Source: an uncultured Rubrobacteraceae bacterium (GTDB lineage Bacteria; Actinomycetota; Rubrobacteria; Rubrobacterales; Rubrobacteraceae). From it: 64,000 nucleotides of DNA. Both the position numbers and the translations under genes were made by a program. The stretch lies in contig CADCVF010000040.1 in the NCBI GenBank assembly GCA_902806095.1, forward strand, positions 33,763-97,762. Reading direction: 5' to 3'. The notes beneath the pieces are model-generated. The model was not told the origin of the DNA, ran no database searches, and worked only from the letters and a program-made list of their open reading frames with translations. Positions 8,027 through 16,029 of this stretch are shown one piece after another. Each line of letters starts with the position of its first letter. Position 1 is the first letter of the stretch.

Positions 8027-8887
8027 TCATACCAACTCGCATCTGGCCACCATCTGTACTTTGCCTCCGACATGGACAGTCGTTTCGTCGTCTTTCTCCG
8101 TCCGTAAGTACAGGAGCGAAGGGCGGCCGATCTCGTGTCCCTGCTCGACCTGCACGTCTATGGAGTCGGTTCCCAGGTAGCGATGTTCGACGAGGTACGC
8201 GGCCAGGCAGCCTGCTGCGCTGCCGGTCGCAGGGTCTTCGGGGACACCGAGGTCGTTTGCGAACATGCGGGCCGAGAGGTCGCCTGGACCGTCGTCGTGC
8301 GATTCCGGGCAGAAGACGTAGAGGTTCTTTCCAGGACCGGCCACTTCCGTATAGCGTTCCCAATCGACCTTGCAGCGCAGCAGGGCGTCCAGGTCTCTCA
8401 GCGGGACTACGAGGGTCGGAAGTCCGGTGGAAACTTCTTGCACGGGGAAGCGATCGTCGAGGTCCGCCGTTTCGAGATTCAGGGTTCGGGCGACCAGGGC
8501 AGAATCGAGGGTCGCTCCGAAGGTGGGCGGGAGCTGACGCATCCAGAGGACTTCGCCGAAGATCACGGGGATCTTACCTGCCCTCAGGTTCAGGGTGATG
8601 CGCTCGACGGGGCTGGCGAGGATCTCGTGCTGGATCACGTACGCCGTACCGAGGGTGGGGTGGCCGGCGAATGGCACCTCATCGCCAGGGGTGAAGATGC
8701 GGACATCGTAGCCACCTTCGATCTCTTCCTCCGATAGGACGAAGGTGGTCTCGGAGTAGTTCATCTCCAGGGCTATTTTCTGAAGTGTCTCATCTGACAG
8801 GTTGGCTCCGCCGCGAACGACGGCGAGCTGGTTGCCCGCGTATTTCTCTTCAGCGAAGACGTCCACGATGTAGAAAGGGAGATTCAC
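8027..8887 (-). CDS. PhzF-family isomerase/epimerase-like protein
   Basis: A 286-residue PhzF/diaminopimelate-epimerase-like protein with two mirrored halves. Family signatures are YAGNQLAVV near residue 16, the catalytic-Glu region MNYSETTFV near 43, PFAGHPTLGTAYV near 72, and DPATGSAAGCLAAYL near 217. PhzF itself isomerises dihydro-hydroxyanthranilate, but most members have unknown substrates and no phenazine genes are present. The start is GTG with AGGAGC upstream, eight bases after dppA. Confidence 0.9.
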   Translation of the reverse strand: MNLPFYIVDVFAEEKYAGNQLAVVRGGANLSDETLQKIALEMNYSETTFVLSEEEIEGGYDVRIFTPGDEVPFAGHPTLGTAYVIQHEILASPVERITLNLRAGKIPVIFGEVLWMRQLPPTFGATLDSALVARTLNLETADLDDRFPVQEVSTGLPTLVVPLRDLDALLRCKVDWERYTEVAGPGKNLYVFCPESHDDGPGDLSARMFANDLGVPEDPATGSAAGCLAAYLVEHRYLGTDSIDVQVEQGHEIGRPSLLYLRTEKDDETTVHVGGKVQMVARCELV

Positions 8888-8895
8888 GATCGCTC

Positions 8896-9720
8896 CTAAC
8901 CGTAATCAGGGTCGCTGCGGGATAACATCATGACGCCGATAAGCATCTTGAAGGCCGTTTCGTAGTCTTCGTGAGTCCAGGAGACGCGCCGGTCGTCCAC
9001 GCGCTCCAGGCCTGGGAAGAAGAGGACGCTCGCTGCCGAGCTTGCGGTCGCGAACTCGATAGTGAAGGAGTAGGGTGGATTCAGCGCGTAAGGGGTCAGA
9101 TCTCCTTGTCCTGCCGCCCGCCGGGCCGCCTCCCTGATGCGCTCTCCGGCCACCTGTGGGGAGAGGCACCTGGCCGTGTAGCGGTCGACGGCGGTCTTCA
9201 CCCTTGCTGTCTGTACGCCAGAGTAGAGATCCTCCGCCTCAGCGCAGGCCAGGTCGTCACCGGTAACGAGGCCGACGGGGATGCCCTCGAGGCCGGCGAG
9301 CGTCGCGTTCATGCGCGCCTCGCTGCACGGCTCGCCGTTCAGCCCGACTCCAGTAACGACCGTAGGACTGTCGAAGGTGTGGCTCAGTACCCCCTCAGTG
9401 CCGGCGCGGGCATGGTAGCCGACGAAGAAGACCAGGTCGGCGCCCTCGAAGCCCTGCATCATCGAGAGGGGCTTTCGCTGGCCGACGATCACCTCTGCAC
9501 GCGGGTCGAGGTCCTCGAGCAGGATGTTCCGCATACCATCGTGGGCTTCGTTGACCAGGAAGTCAGTGGCGCCGGCCTCCGCCGCGCCTTCGATGGCGGC
9601 GTTCACGTCGGCGGTCAGGAGCCTCCGGAAGATTTCGTACTGCGAGCGGCCAGGTATCACGTCCTGGGAGTGTGTCACCCCAGTCACGCCCTCCATATCC
9701 GCCGAGATGTAGATCCTCAT
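8896..9720 (-). CDS. dppA: M55-family D-aminopeptidase (DppA-like)
   Basis: A 274-residue zinc D-aminopeptidase that releases N-terminal D-amino acids, e.g. D-Ala from D-Ala-containing peptides. The metal-binding S-x-D-x-E-G motif is at residues 6-11 (SADMEG), followed by VNEAHDGMRN and the VGYHARAGT box. Length fits the family. It is first in the order dppA-phzF-hicB-GNAT. PhzF resembles amino-acid epimerases, so the pair might process D-amino-acid peptides; that link is inference. Confidence 0.92.
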   Translation of the reverse strand: MRIYISADMEGVTGVTHSQDVIPGRSQYEIFRRLLTADVNAAIEGAAEAGATDFLVNEAHDGMRNILLEDLDPRAEVIVGQRKPLSMMQGFEGADLVFFVGYHARAGTEGVLSHTFDSPTVVTGVGLNGEPCSEARMNATLAGLEGIPVGLVTGDDLACAEAEDLYSGVQTARVKTAVDRYTARCLSPQVAGERIREAARRAAGQGDLTPYALNPPYSFTIEFATASSAASVLFFPGLERVDDRRVSWTHEDYETAFKMLIGVMMLSRSDPDYG

Positions 9721-9814
9721 AACGTCGACTCCTCTCCCGCAGCGTGCAGGTCATAGAGAGGCCGGCACAACCATTCAGTATCGCGGGCCTCCAGTCCCGA
9801 GTTCCTGACCTCGG

Positions 9815-11329
9815 TCAGTATCGGGGCAAGGGTCCTCCGGCGTCTTCGATGACGTAGTCGTCGAACATACGCCGCGCGACGTCGGGACGTTTCCCTGCGA
9901 CGTCCTTGTGCATGCCTGGATCTTCTCTCAGATCGTAGAGTTTGGCCTCCGTCCCGTCGTTGCGGCTGATCATGGCGTACTCTTCGTCCCTGGTGAAGAC
10001 GTGGTCGTGGTAACCGAGTGTGAAGTGGGGTCGCGCCTCAGTCTCTCCACCTTCGAGCATCACGGAGAGATCCTGGCCATCCAGAGGTTGCGGTGGTTCG
10101 ATCCCGAGGAAGCCGAGGATCGTTGGGGCTACGTCGTGGGTGGAGGCGTAGTAGTCGCTCGTCGTTCCTGCTCCCTTACCCTCAGGATGGCGGATGAGGA
10201 GCGGTATGTCAGTAACCTCGGGCCAGAGAGTCGATGGAAGCTTACCGACGACCCCGTGTTCCCCGTGGGCGATGCCGTGGTCGGAGATGGCGATGAGGAG
10301 GGTGTTGTCGAAGAGGTTCATCTCTTCCATCTTATCCAGGAAGCGGCCTAGCCAGCGGTCCATCATAGTCACCTCGCCCGAGTAGAGGGATCTCATCCGC
10401 TGGATCTGCCGTCTGCTCAGGTAGTCGGTGGCCCCGTCGACCGGAGAGAAAGGCTCAGGGCCATCGTAACCGTCGTCGTACATAGCTACGTACTCTTCTG
10501 GAGGGTCCCACGGCGCGTGAGGATCGTAGCAGTCCACGGTCAGGAAGAAAGGCTTGTCCGACCTGGCACTCTCCAGGAACTCGGAAGCCCGCGTGAAGAC
10601 CTGCGGGGCGAACCAGTCCTCTTCCGATTTGCGGTGAGCCGTATTGGCGAAGTACCGTTGGAAGTACAGCCTGCTCCCCGTTCCCTTAACGCCTTCCTTC
10701 ACCAGCACCTGCTCGACTGTCCCGGGAGGGCAGGTGTAGATCGGTCTGTAGCTGTCTGTGGTCTGCCCCCGGATAAAGTCGAAGGCGTCGAAGCCGCGCT
10801 GGAAGTTCATGGAGGCATCGTACTGTTGCAGGTTGTCTGTGACGAACATCGTCGCGTAGCCCGCACTTCGCATGGTCTCCGCGAGGGTGGTCTGGTCGTT
10901 GGGGATCGGCTGCCAACCCTGAAGGCCGACGTCTATGCCTTTGTAACGCCGCCAGTCCTCGAAAGGCCACGTCCTGAGGCCCGTGTGTATCGCCCTCCTC
11001 GCACAGATAGTCGGTGCGGACTCGGGGTAGGCCTGCGTGAAGCGCAGGCTGTCTTTGGCGAGGGCGTCGAGGTTCGGAGTCTCGATCTGCTGATTGCCAT
11101 AGACGCCGACGTGATCCTTCCTCAAGCTGTCCATGATGATCAGCACCACGTTGGTGACCCTATCCGCGGACGGAGTATTGACCGGGAGGTCAGGGAGTAT
11201 CCCGGGACGTTCGCACCCGGCGAGCAGCGACGCCCCGGCCACCCCAGCACCCGACACCTTCAAGAACTCTCTTCGCGTTAGAGTCCGCCTCAGCTTCTCC
11301 TCCTGCGTGCTCGTACCGCCAGTCTTCAC
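9815..11329 (-). CDS. Tat-exported sulfatase/alkaline phosphatase-superfamily lipoprotein
   Basis: About 504 residues. The N-terminus has a twin-arginine signal (TRREFLK), a hydrophobic stretch and LLAGC, which looks like a lipobox, so the protein is probably exported folded and lipidated. The metal-binding MDSLRKDHVG segment starts the sulfatase domain, with DHG near 340 and HGEHG following. At the nucleophile site the sequence is PTICARRAIHTG; aligned to CxPSRxxxxTG the Thr, not a formylglycine Cys, falls at the catalytic position. It could therefore be a phosphoesterase. Start: GTG 11329, with a TATGAT box at 11335-11340; TTG 11335 is an alternative. Confidence 0.8.
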   Translation of the reverse strand: MKTGGTSTQEEKLRRTLTRREFLKVSGAGVAGASLLAGCERPGILPDLPVNTPSADRVTNVVLIIMDSLRKDHVGVYGNQQIETPNLDALAKDSLRFTQAYPESAPTICARRAIHTGLRTWPFEDWRRYKGIDVGLQGWQPIPNDQTTLAETMRSAGYATMFVTDNLQQYDASMNFQRGFDAFDFIRGQTTDSYRPIYTCPPGTVEQVLVKEGVKGTGSRLYFQRYFANTAHRKSEEDWFAPQVFTRASEFLESARSDKPFFLTVDCYDPHAPWDPPEEYVAMYDDGYDGPEPFSPVDGATDYLSRRQIQRMRSLYSGEVTMMDRWLGRFLDKMEEMNLFDNTLLIAISDHGIAHGEHGVVGKLPSTLWPEVTDIPLLIRHPEGKGAGTTSDYYASTHDVAPTILGFLGIEPPQPLDGQDLSVMLEGGETEARPHFTLGYHDHVFTRDEEYAMISRNDGTEAKLYDLREDPGMHKDVAGKRPDVARRMFDDYVIEDAGGPLPRY

Positions 11330-11427
11330 AGACAATCATAAAACAAGTCCAGCGGGAAACTTCCACGTACCCGGAATCGCCGGGGCGAAGCGTCCCGCTG
11401 CACGATGTGATCCAGGTCAAGCCGGTG

Positions 11428-11433
11428 TACAAT
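11428..11433 (+). promoter_or_regulatory. candidate -10 box, leaderless gene
   Basis: TACAAT ends seven bases before the ATG at 11440, so a transcript would begin at or very near the start codon. No clear -35 box is visible. Confidence 0.4.
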
Positions 11434-11439
11434 CCGCGC

Positions 11440-11688
11440 ATGACGGTCTTTCGTTACGGGCGGGAGCACTTCGAGGAAGGGGAGTACGTACGCCGCGTGG
11501 AAGCGACGCCTGGCGACGACCTGGATCCCGTGGTGCGCATCGTCGAGGACCTTGGGACGGTCGAGATCCCCTGCGGCAAAGTAGATTGTCGCAGTAATTG
11601 CCTCGAATACATAGTCAGCGCCACCGGCAGGCGCGCCGACTATAACCTGGCCGAGTGCAAGATCTCCGCACTAGTAAGCATAATTTAG
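11440..11688 (+). CDS. small cysteine-containing protein, unknown
   Basis: An 82-residue acidic-to-neutral protein without signal peptide or membrane segment. The central part, IPCGKVDCRSNCLEYI, has a C-x4-C-x3-C spacing with a fourth Cys near residue 74 (AECK), which might bind metal. I recognise no family. It is divergent from the sulfatase gene and appears to be leaderless. A 12-bp hairpin with a T-run (11841-11870) lies downstream on this strand and may terminate it. Confidence 0.55.
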   Translation: MTVFRYGREHFEEGEYVRRVEATPGDDLDPVVRIVEDLGTVEIPCGKVDCRSNCLEYIVSATGRRADYNLAECKISALVSII

Positions 11689-11689
11689 A

Positions 11690-11840
11690 AGCATGTCAGC
11701 ATGTCAGCACGCCGCCTTGCAGGCGGCTTGTCAGCAAGTCAGCACGGCGGAGCCGCCGTGCTGAAGTGCTGACAAGCGGAGGCGAAGCCGGAGCATGCTG
11801 ACATGCTGACAAGCGAAGCCCGAAGGGCGAAGCGTGCTGA
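11690..11840. repeat. dense TCAGCA/TGCTGA inverted-repeat region
   Basis: About 150 bases between convergent genes are built from short units such as GCATGTCAG (twice), TTGTCAGC, AAGTCAGC and their complements GCTGACAAGC and GCATGCTGAC, with an inner dyad CACGGCGGAGCCGCCGTG. It can fold into long hairpins. No coding potential is evident. Similar units recur near 25993-26176 and 55397-55434. Confidence 0.7.
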
Positions 11841-11870
11841 AACGCTATTCCTCCCAGGAATAGCGTTTTT
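11841..11870 (+). terminator. Rho-independent terminator
   Basis: A perfect 12-bp stem (AACGCTATTCCT / AGGAATAGCGTT) with a CCC loop and a run of five T at 11866-11870. It acts on plus-strand transcripts, presumably from the gene at 11440. It also contains the last codons and stop of the convergent membrane-protein gene. Confidence 0.8.
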
Positions 11871-12387
11871 GTTCTGGTGGTCTTTCGGCGGCGTAGAGCC
11901 GCTGGAGTGCGCCTCCGGCCAGGGGCGCGAGGAAGAGGCCGGCGAGGCCAGCCGGCAGCAGGTCGCGGGCGATGGTCCAGGCCACGAGGAGCGGCACCCC
12001 TGTCGGATGGTTGGCGTTTTCTATGAGGCGCAAGGGGTCGAGGACGCCGCCGCTCGGGAGGATGCCCGTGGCGTAGACGAGGAGTGTGAGGACGCCGGAG
12101 ACGAGCCCCGTCAGCAGTGCGAGCGCAAGGCTTAGGACGAAGCGGGGGCCTGAGCCTTCGCTGCGGCCGCGCCGAAGGAGCAAGGCCCCGCCGAACAAGG
12201 GGCCTGCGATGATCCCGGCGAGCAATCCGACGCCCATGTAGACGAGGGCGAGCGTGGTCAGATCTCCCTCGCTGCTCTGTCCTCCCTGCAGGATCAGGAG
12301 CACGAAAGGCTCGGGGAACAGCGATTTGACGAACATGAAGCCCACGCCATAGACGAGCCCTATCCCCAACAGGCGCAAGATTATCAT
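11845..12387 (-). CDS. multi-pass membrane protein, unknown
   Basis: A 180-residue protein with four to five hydrophobic helices: about residues 5-25, 45-70, 85-110 and 130-160. Glycine- and leucine-rich helices and a short charged loop (RRGRSEGSG) separate the halves. I recognise no family motif. The ATG lies next to GGATGG. Downstream is the neighbouring strand's terminator. The next minus-strand gene upstream is the PIG-V enzyme, 149 bases away, so co-transcription is possible. Confidence 0.6.
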   Translation of the reverse strand: MIILRLLGIGLVYGVGFMFVKSLFPEPFVLLILQGGQSSEGDLTTLALVYMGVGLLAGIIAGPLFGGALLLRRGRSEGSGPRFVLSLALALLTGLVSGVLTLLVYATGILPSGGVLDPLRLIENANHPTGVPLLVAWTIARDLLPAGLAGLFLAPLAGGALQRLYAAERPPEQKRYSWEE

Positions 12388-12536
12388 GGTCCATCCGCCG
12401 CGCGGTCGGGGAAGATGAGGCCTTGATTGAGGGCATACGTCATCATGCTCTAGAGCCTAACCTACAGTGGACGAAGCGTCAGCAAGAGCTTTCACGAGGC
12501 TGTTACTCCCGTGCGCCCTCCCGATCCTCGACGGGC

Positions 12537-13841
12537 TCATGCTACAAAGCGCCAGCTCACGAAGAAGGCGCAGAACACCAGCGAGACGGCGGCGCTGAAA
12601 GAGAGCCAGGCCCCCATCGCCCGCCGTTTCTCCAGCAGCGTCGCGAGCGTTATGAAGAGCGGGAAGGCGACCAGGATGTACCGCGGGAAACCGAACAGGG
12701 GGGTTGCCGGCTTCCCGTAGGAGACGGCGGAGATGATGAGCAGGAGGGTGTAGAGGCTCAACGAGAGAGGAAGTGCCCTGAACCCCATGCCGAAGAGCGC
12801 TATCGTAAAGAGCAAGAACAGAAGAGCATAAGCGTCGTTCGCGCCGTGGATACGCTCTATCACGCCTCCGAACGCCGAACCCGCGGGAGGCTGCGCACCG
12901 AAGAGCCCTTGCAAGCTCCCGTAAGCCTCGCCGAAGATGTCTGTGACCAGGACCAAGGGACCCGTATGCCTCCGGTTCCAGAACTCCTGTGCGGAGTAGA
13001 AGAGTAGCGGGTCCCCGAAACGTACCCACAGGTAACCCATGTAGGCAATGAGTCCCGAAGGAACCAGTGCCAGGTATACTACCCTCCACCTTTCACGCCC
13101 TTCTTCCAAACCCCCTCTCTCGACCCATTCGTAGAGGAGTGGCACGACCAGAAACACGCCCACATTGCGTGTGGCAGCAGCAAACCCGGCCAACACGCAC
13201 GCGAGCAGGAGGTCTCTCCTTACCCTCATCGCCCACAAAGAGCCTGCAGAGAGCGCAAGAAAGAGGCTCTCTGTATATGCGGCGTTCAAGAAGAAGGTGG
13301 TCGGGAAAAAGGCCAGTATCAGGACTGTGCCTCTAGCTACTCGCTCACCCCAGCCGTCCAGGGCTATCTGGTAGATAAAGTAGAGGGCAAAAGGTAGAAG
13401 GATAAGTGAGATCAGGGGTGCCCACACCGAGAGGGCTTGCTGGGTGATGGGGCCACCGAAGAGCTCTGCGAAGGACCTGACCAGCAGCGGGTACAGTGGG
13501 AAGAAAGCGGTAGCGGCAGGGGCGGAGGCTCCGTAGCCCTCCCCTGCTATCTGCGTGTACCAGATCCCGTCCCAATGCGACCAGATATTAAGCGTCCCGA
13601 CAGGCACGTCTGGGGTGCGACGGTAGAACCAGCCCGCAGGCACGATGTAGGCGAGCAGGGAGCCGGAGATCAGGTAGAACAGGCGGCTCGCAGCGTAGAC
13701 CGCGAGCACGAACCGTAATCCCGCACTCAGGGCATGCTCGCCCCGTCCTACCCGTGAGGGAGGTCGTCTTGGGCGCCAGCCAGAAATCTGCCCGTTCTGG
13801 CCATTCGTGTTGTTGGCTACCCTGGGTCGGTCCTCGGACAC
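12537..13841 (-). CDS. PIG-V-type mannosyltransferase, integral membrane
   Basis: A 434-residue multi-spanning glycosyltransferase resembling GPI mannosyltransferase 2 (PIG-V, pfam04188). Such bacterial enzymes use polyprenyl-phosphate sugars on the outer face of the membrane. The first periplasmic loop has the acidic catalytic region WSHWDGIWYTQIAGEGYG near residue 90, followed by AFFPLYPLLV, TESLFLALSAG near 190 and RNVGVFLVVP near 222. About ten membrane helices are predicted by eye. It starts at GTG 13841. The acceptor is unknown; no other cell-wall glycan genes are nearby. Confidence 0.8.
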   Translation of the reverse strand: MSEDRPRVANNTNGQNGQISGWRPRRPPSRVGRGEHALSAGLRFVLAVYAASRLFYLISGSLLAYIVPAGWFYRRTPDVPVGTLNIWSHWDGIWYTQIAGEGYGASAPAATAFFPLYPLLVRSFAELFGGPITQQALSVWAPLISLILLPFALYFIYQIALDGWGERVARGTVLILAFFPTTFFLNAAYTESLFLALSAGSLWAMRVRRDLLLACVLAGFAAATRNVGVFLVVPLLYEWVERGGLEEGRERWRVVYLALVPSGLIAYMGYLWVRFGDPLLFYSAQEFWNRRHTGPLVLVTDIFGEAYGSLQGLFGAQPPAGSAFGGVIERIHGANDAYALLFLLFTIALFGMGFRALPLSLSLYTLLLIISAVSYGKPATPLFGFPRYILVAFPLFITLATLLEKRRAMGAWLSFSAAVSLVFCAFFVSWRFVA

Positions 13842-13987
13842 TTTTGTGTTTGCCCCTCATTGGCCGATGCTCCCCGGATTGTACTCATCCGAGCCCAGGG
13901 TCGTCAGCTTGAGATCCTACGCGACCCGGGTCGGCAGGACAAGCCACCCAGCGCAACGCGGTGGCGCCGTCTTCCCGCGTTGCCGGG

Positions 13988-13993
13988 TACAAT
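13988..13993 (+). promoter_or_regulatory. candidate -10 box for queG
   Basis: TACAAT ends 10 bases before the queG ATG, giving a leader of only a few bases. A -35 element is not obvious. Confidence 0.35.
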
Positions 13994-14003
13994 CGGCGGC
14001 AGC

Positions 14004-15173
14004 ATGAGTAGAGGACGAGCAGTACCTGACCCGGCAGAAGGGCGGCGCGTACTCGAGGAGAGGGCGCGAGAGGCCGGCTTCGACCTCGTCGGCGTGGCGC
14101 GCGCGGAGCCCTTGCGTGAGGGTGGCGAGCGCCTGCGGAAGTGGCAGGAGGCTGGGATGGCCGCCGACATGGGCTACATGCACAGGCCCGTGGAGTTACT
14201 CTCTGACCCGAGGAGGCTCCAGAAGAGCGCCAGGAGCGTGGTCTCTCTCGGGGTCTCGTACTATCCAGGAGACCATCCCGAGAATGAGGGTGGGGGCCGC
14301 GTGGCGCGGTACGCGTGGGGCCTCGACTACCACGAAGTCATAAAAGGGAAGCTATTCCGGCTGAGGAAGGAGCTCGAGGAAGAGCTGGGCGTCAGGATAC
14401 GAGCCCGCGGTTTCACTGATGCCGTGCCCCTCCTGGAGCGCTCCGCTGCCCAGCACGCGGGGCTCGGGTTCTTCGGGCGTAACTCGTGCTTGATCAACGG
14501 CGAGATCGGGTCGTACTTCTTTATAGCTGACCTGATCTTGGACCTCGACCTGGATCCCGATCCGTCTGGTGAGGGGACCTGCGGACGCTGTACGCGCTGC
14601 ATGGACCGGTGCCCTACAGGCGCCATAAAGGCGCCCGGCGTCGTGGACGCCCGCCTGTGCATCTCCTACCTCACCATCGAGAACCGGGGAGAGATCCCCC
14701 GCGAGCTACGTCCGAAAGTGGGTGACTGGGCCTTTGGGTGCGACGTGTGCCAGGAGGTCTGTCCCTACAACAAGACGAAGTCCTCGAGGAGCCGCTGGCC
14801 CGAGTTTTCCGGGGAGTCTGGGTCAGGACCGTACCTCGAGATAGAGGAGGTCCTGAAGATTAGGACCGAGGAGGAGTTCGAGAGCCGCTTCGGCGGGACC
14901 CCACTCACGCGCCCTGGCAGGGCAGGCCTGTTGCGCAACTGCTGCGTGGCCGCCGGGAACCTGAAGCTCGCGAAGGCTGTCCCTGATCTCGTGCGGTCCT
15001 TACGCGATGATCCCTCGGCGCTCGTACGCGGACACGCGGCGTGGGCGCTAGGGGAGATCGGAGGCGCAGAAAAGTCTCTCGCGGAAGCGGCCAAAACGGA
15101 GAAGGATACTTGGTGCTCGAAGGAGATCAGGCTCGCGCTGGCTGACGGGGCCACGAACGCTACCTTGGGTTAG
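14004..15173 (+). CDS. queG: epoxyqueuosine reductase QueG
   Basis: QueG uses cobalamin and two 4Fe-4S clusters to reduce epoxyqueuosine to queuosine in tRNA. The 389-residue protein shows the N-terminal domain (FDLVGVARAEPL), the two ferredoxin boxes CGRCTRCMDRCPTGAI near residue 193 and CDVCQEVCPYN near 245, and a C-terminal HEAT-like repeat (VRGHAAWALGEIGG). The ATG at 14004 was preferred over upstream in-frame starts because the preceding residues are low-complexity and a -10 box lies between. Its stop codon is part of a TAGAAT box preceding the DnaJ gene. Confidence 0.95.
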   Translation: MSRGRAVPDPAEGRRVLEERAREAGFDLVGVARAEPLREGGERLRKWQEAGMAADMGYMHRPVELLSDPRRLQKSARSVVSLGVSYYPGDHPENEGGGRVARYAWGLDYHEVIKGKLFRLRKELEEELGVRIRARGFTDAVPLLERSAAQHAGLGFFGRNSCLINGEIGSYFFIADLILDLDLDPDPSGEGTCGRCTRCMDRCPTGAIKAPGVVDARLCISYLTIENRGEIPRELRPKVGDWAFGCDVCQEVCPYNKTKSSRSRWPEFSGESGSGPYLEIEEVLKIRTEEEFESRFGGTPLTRPGRAGLLRNCCVAAGNLKLAKAVPDLVRSLRDDPSALVRGHAAWALGEIGGAEKSLAEAAKTEKDTWCSKEIRLALADGATNATLG

Positions 15174-15185
15174 AATAGGGAAACG

Positions 15186-16022
15186 ATGGCGGACCAGATC
15201 AACTACTACGAGGTGCTAGGTATCTCACGCGAGGCCTCCCAGGCCGAGATCCGGAACGCTTACCGCAACCTGGCGAAAGAGCGTCACCCCGACCATCCCG
15301 GCGGGAGCGCGGAGGAATTCTCCATGCTGCAGGAGGCCAACGCTGTCCTCTCCGACCCGAACCGTCGCCGACAGCACGACGAGGCGCTCGACCTGGCCCA
15401 CGCGGCCGACCAGCTAGCCGGCCTCAACCTAGACTTCGGCTCCGTAGAGGACGAGCTCTCTGCCAAGCGCAGGGAACGCGAGTCGGCTGGCCCTTCCCTG
15501 GGCGAGCGCCTGAGAAGCCGCTTCGGCAGGCAGGAAGAGGACCCCTACGAGTCCATGCGAAGAGAGGCTCGTGGCTCCGGGCGCGGAAGCGAGCGCAGAA
15601 CCAGGGGCCGCTACGACGTTAGTGAGGCCCGCTGGTACGAGCCCCACCGCTTCGACCCCGAACCGATAACTCTGAAGAGCGGCGCCATAAGCTTCGTGGC
15701 CGCCTTCCTCGCGTTTATCGTGATCGGACAGATCGGGCTGTGGGCAACGGCCCCGGAGCAGGTCGACCCCGGTGCCTTCGCTTTTGTTACTGCCCTGGCC
15801 CCGTTCATGCCCATCCTGTACTCGCTGGTCGGGCTGACCGTGGCTTACTTCGCCTTCAGGGCCGCTGGTTACGCGGCTCTGGCCCTGGCCTTCGTGGCCG
15901 CGCTCGTCGTCGGTGGCCAGGGTGGGCCTGAGAACTTTTTGCAGTTCGTGACCGTAGGCATCATCGTCCTGCTCGTCGTGGTCTACCTCGGCAACCGCCG
16001 CGAGAGCGCCGCCAGGCGCTGA
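15186..16022 (+). CDS. DnaJ-domain membrane protein
   Basis: 278 residues. An N-terminal J domain (residues 6-70) with the HPD motif in RHPDHPGG would stimulate an Hsp70 partner. A basic linker follows, then two to four hydrophobic helices from about residue 160 to 270, so it is probably membrane-anchored. It lacks the Gly/Phe and zinc-finger parts of DnaJ and should not be called dnaJ. TAGAAT at 15171-15176, nine bases before the ATG, may be a -10 box. Confidence 0.85.
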   Translation: MADQINYYEVLGISREASQAEIRNAYRNLAKERHPDHPGGSAEEFSMLQEANAVLSDPNRRRQHDEALDLAHAADQLAGLNLDFGSVEDELSAKRRERESAGPSLGERLRSRFGRQEEDPYESMRREARGSGRGSERRTRGRYDVSEARWYEPHRFDPEPITLKSGAISFVAAFLAFIVIGQIGLWATAPEQVDPGAFAFVTALAPFMPILYSLVGLTVAYFAFRAAGYAALALAFVAALVVGGQGGPENFLQFVTVGIIVLLVVVYLGNRRESAARR

Positions 16023-16029
16023 TAGATCT

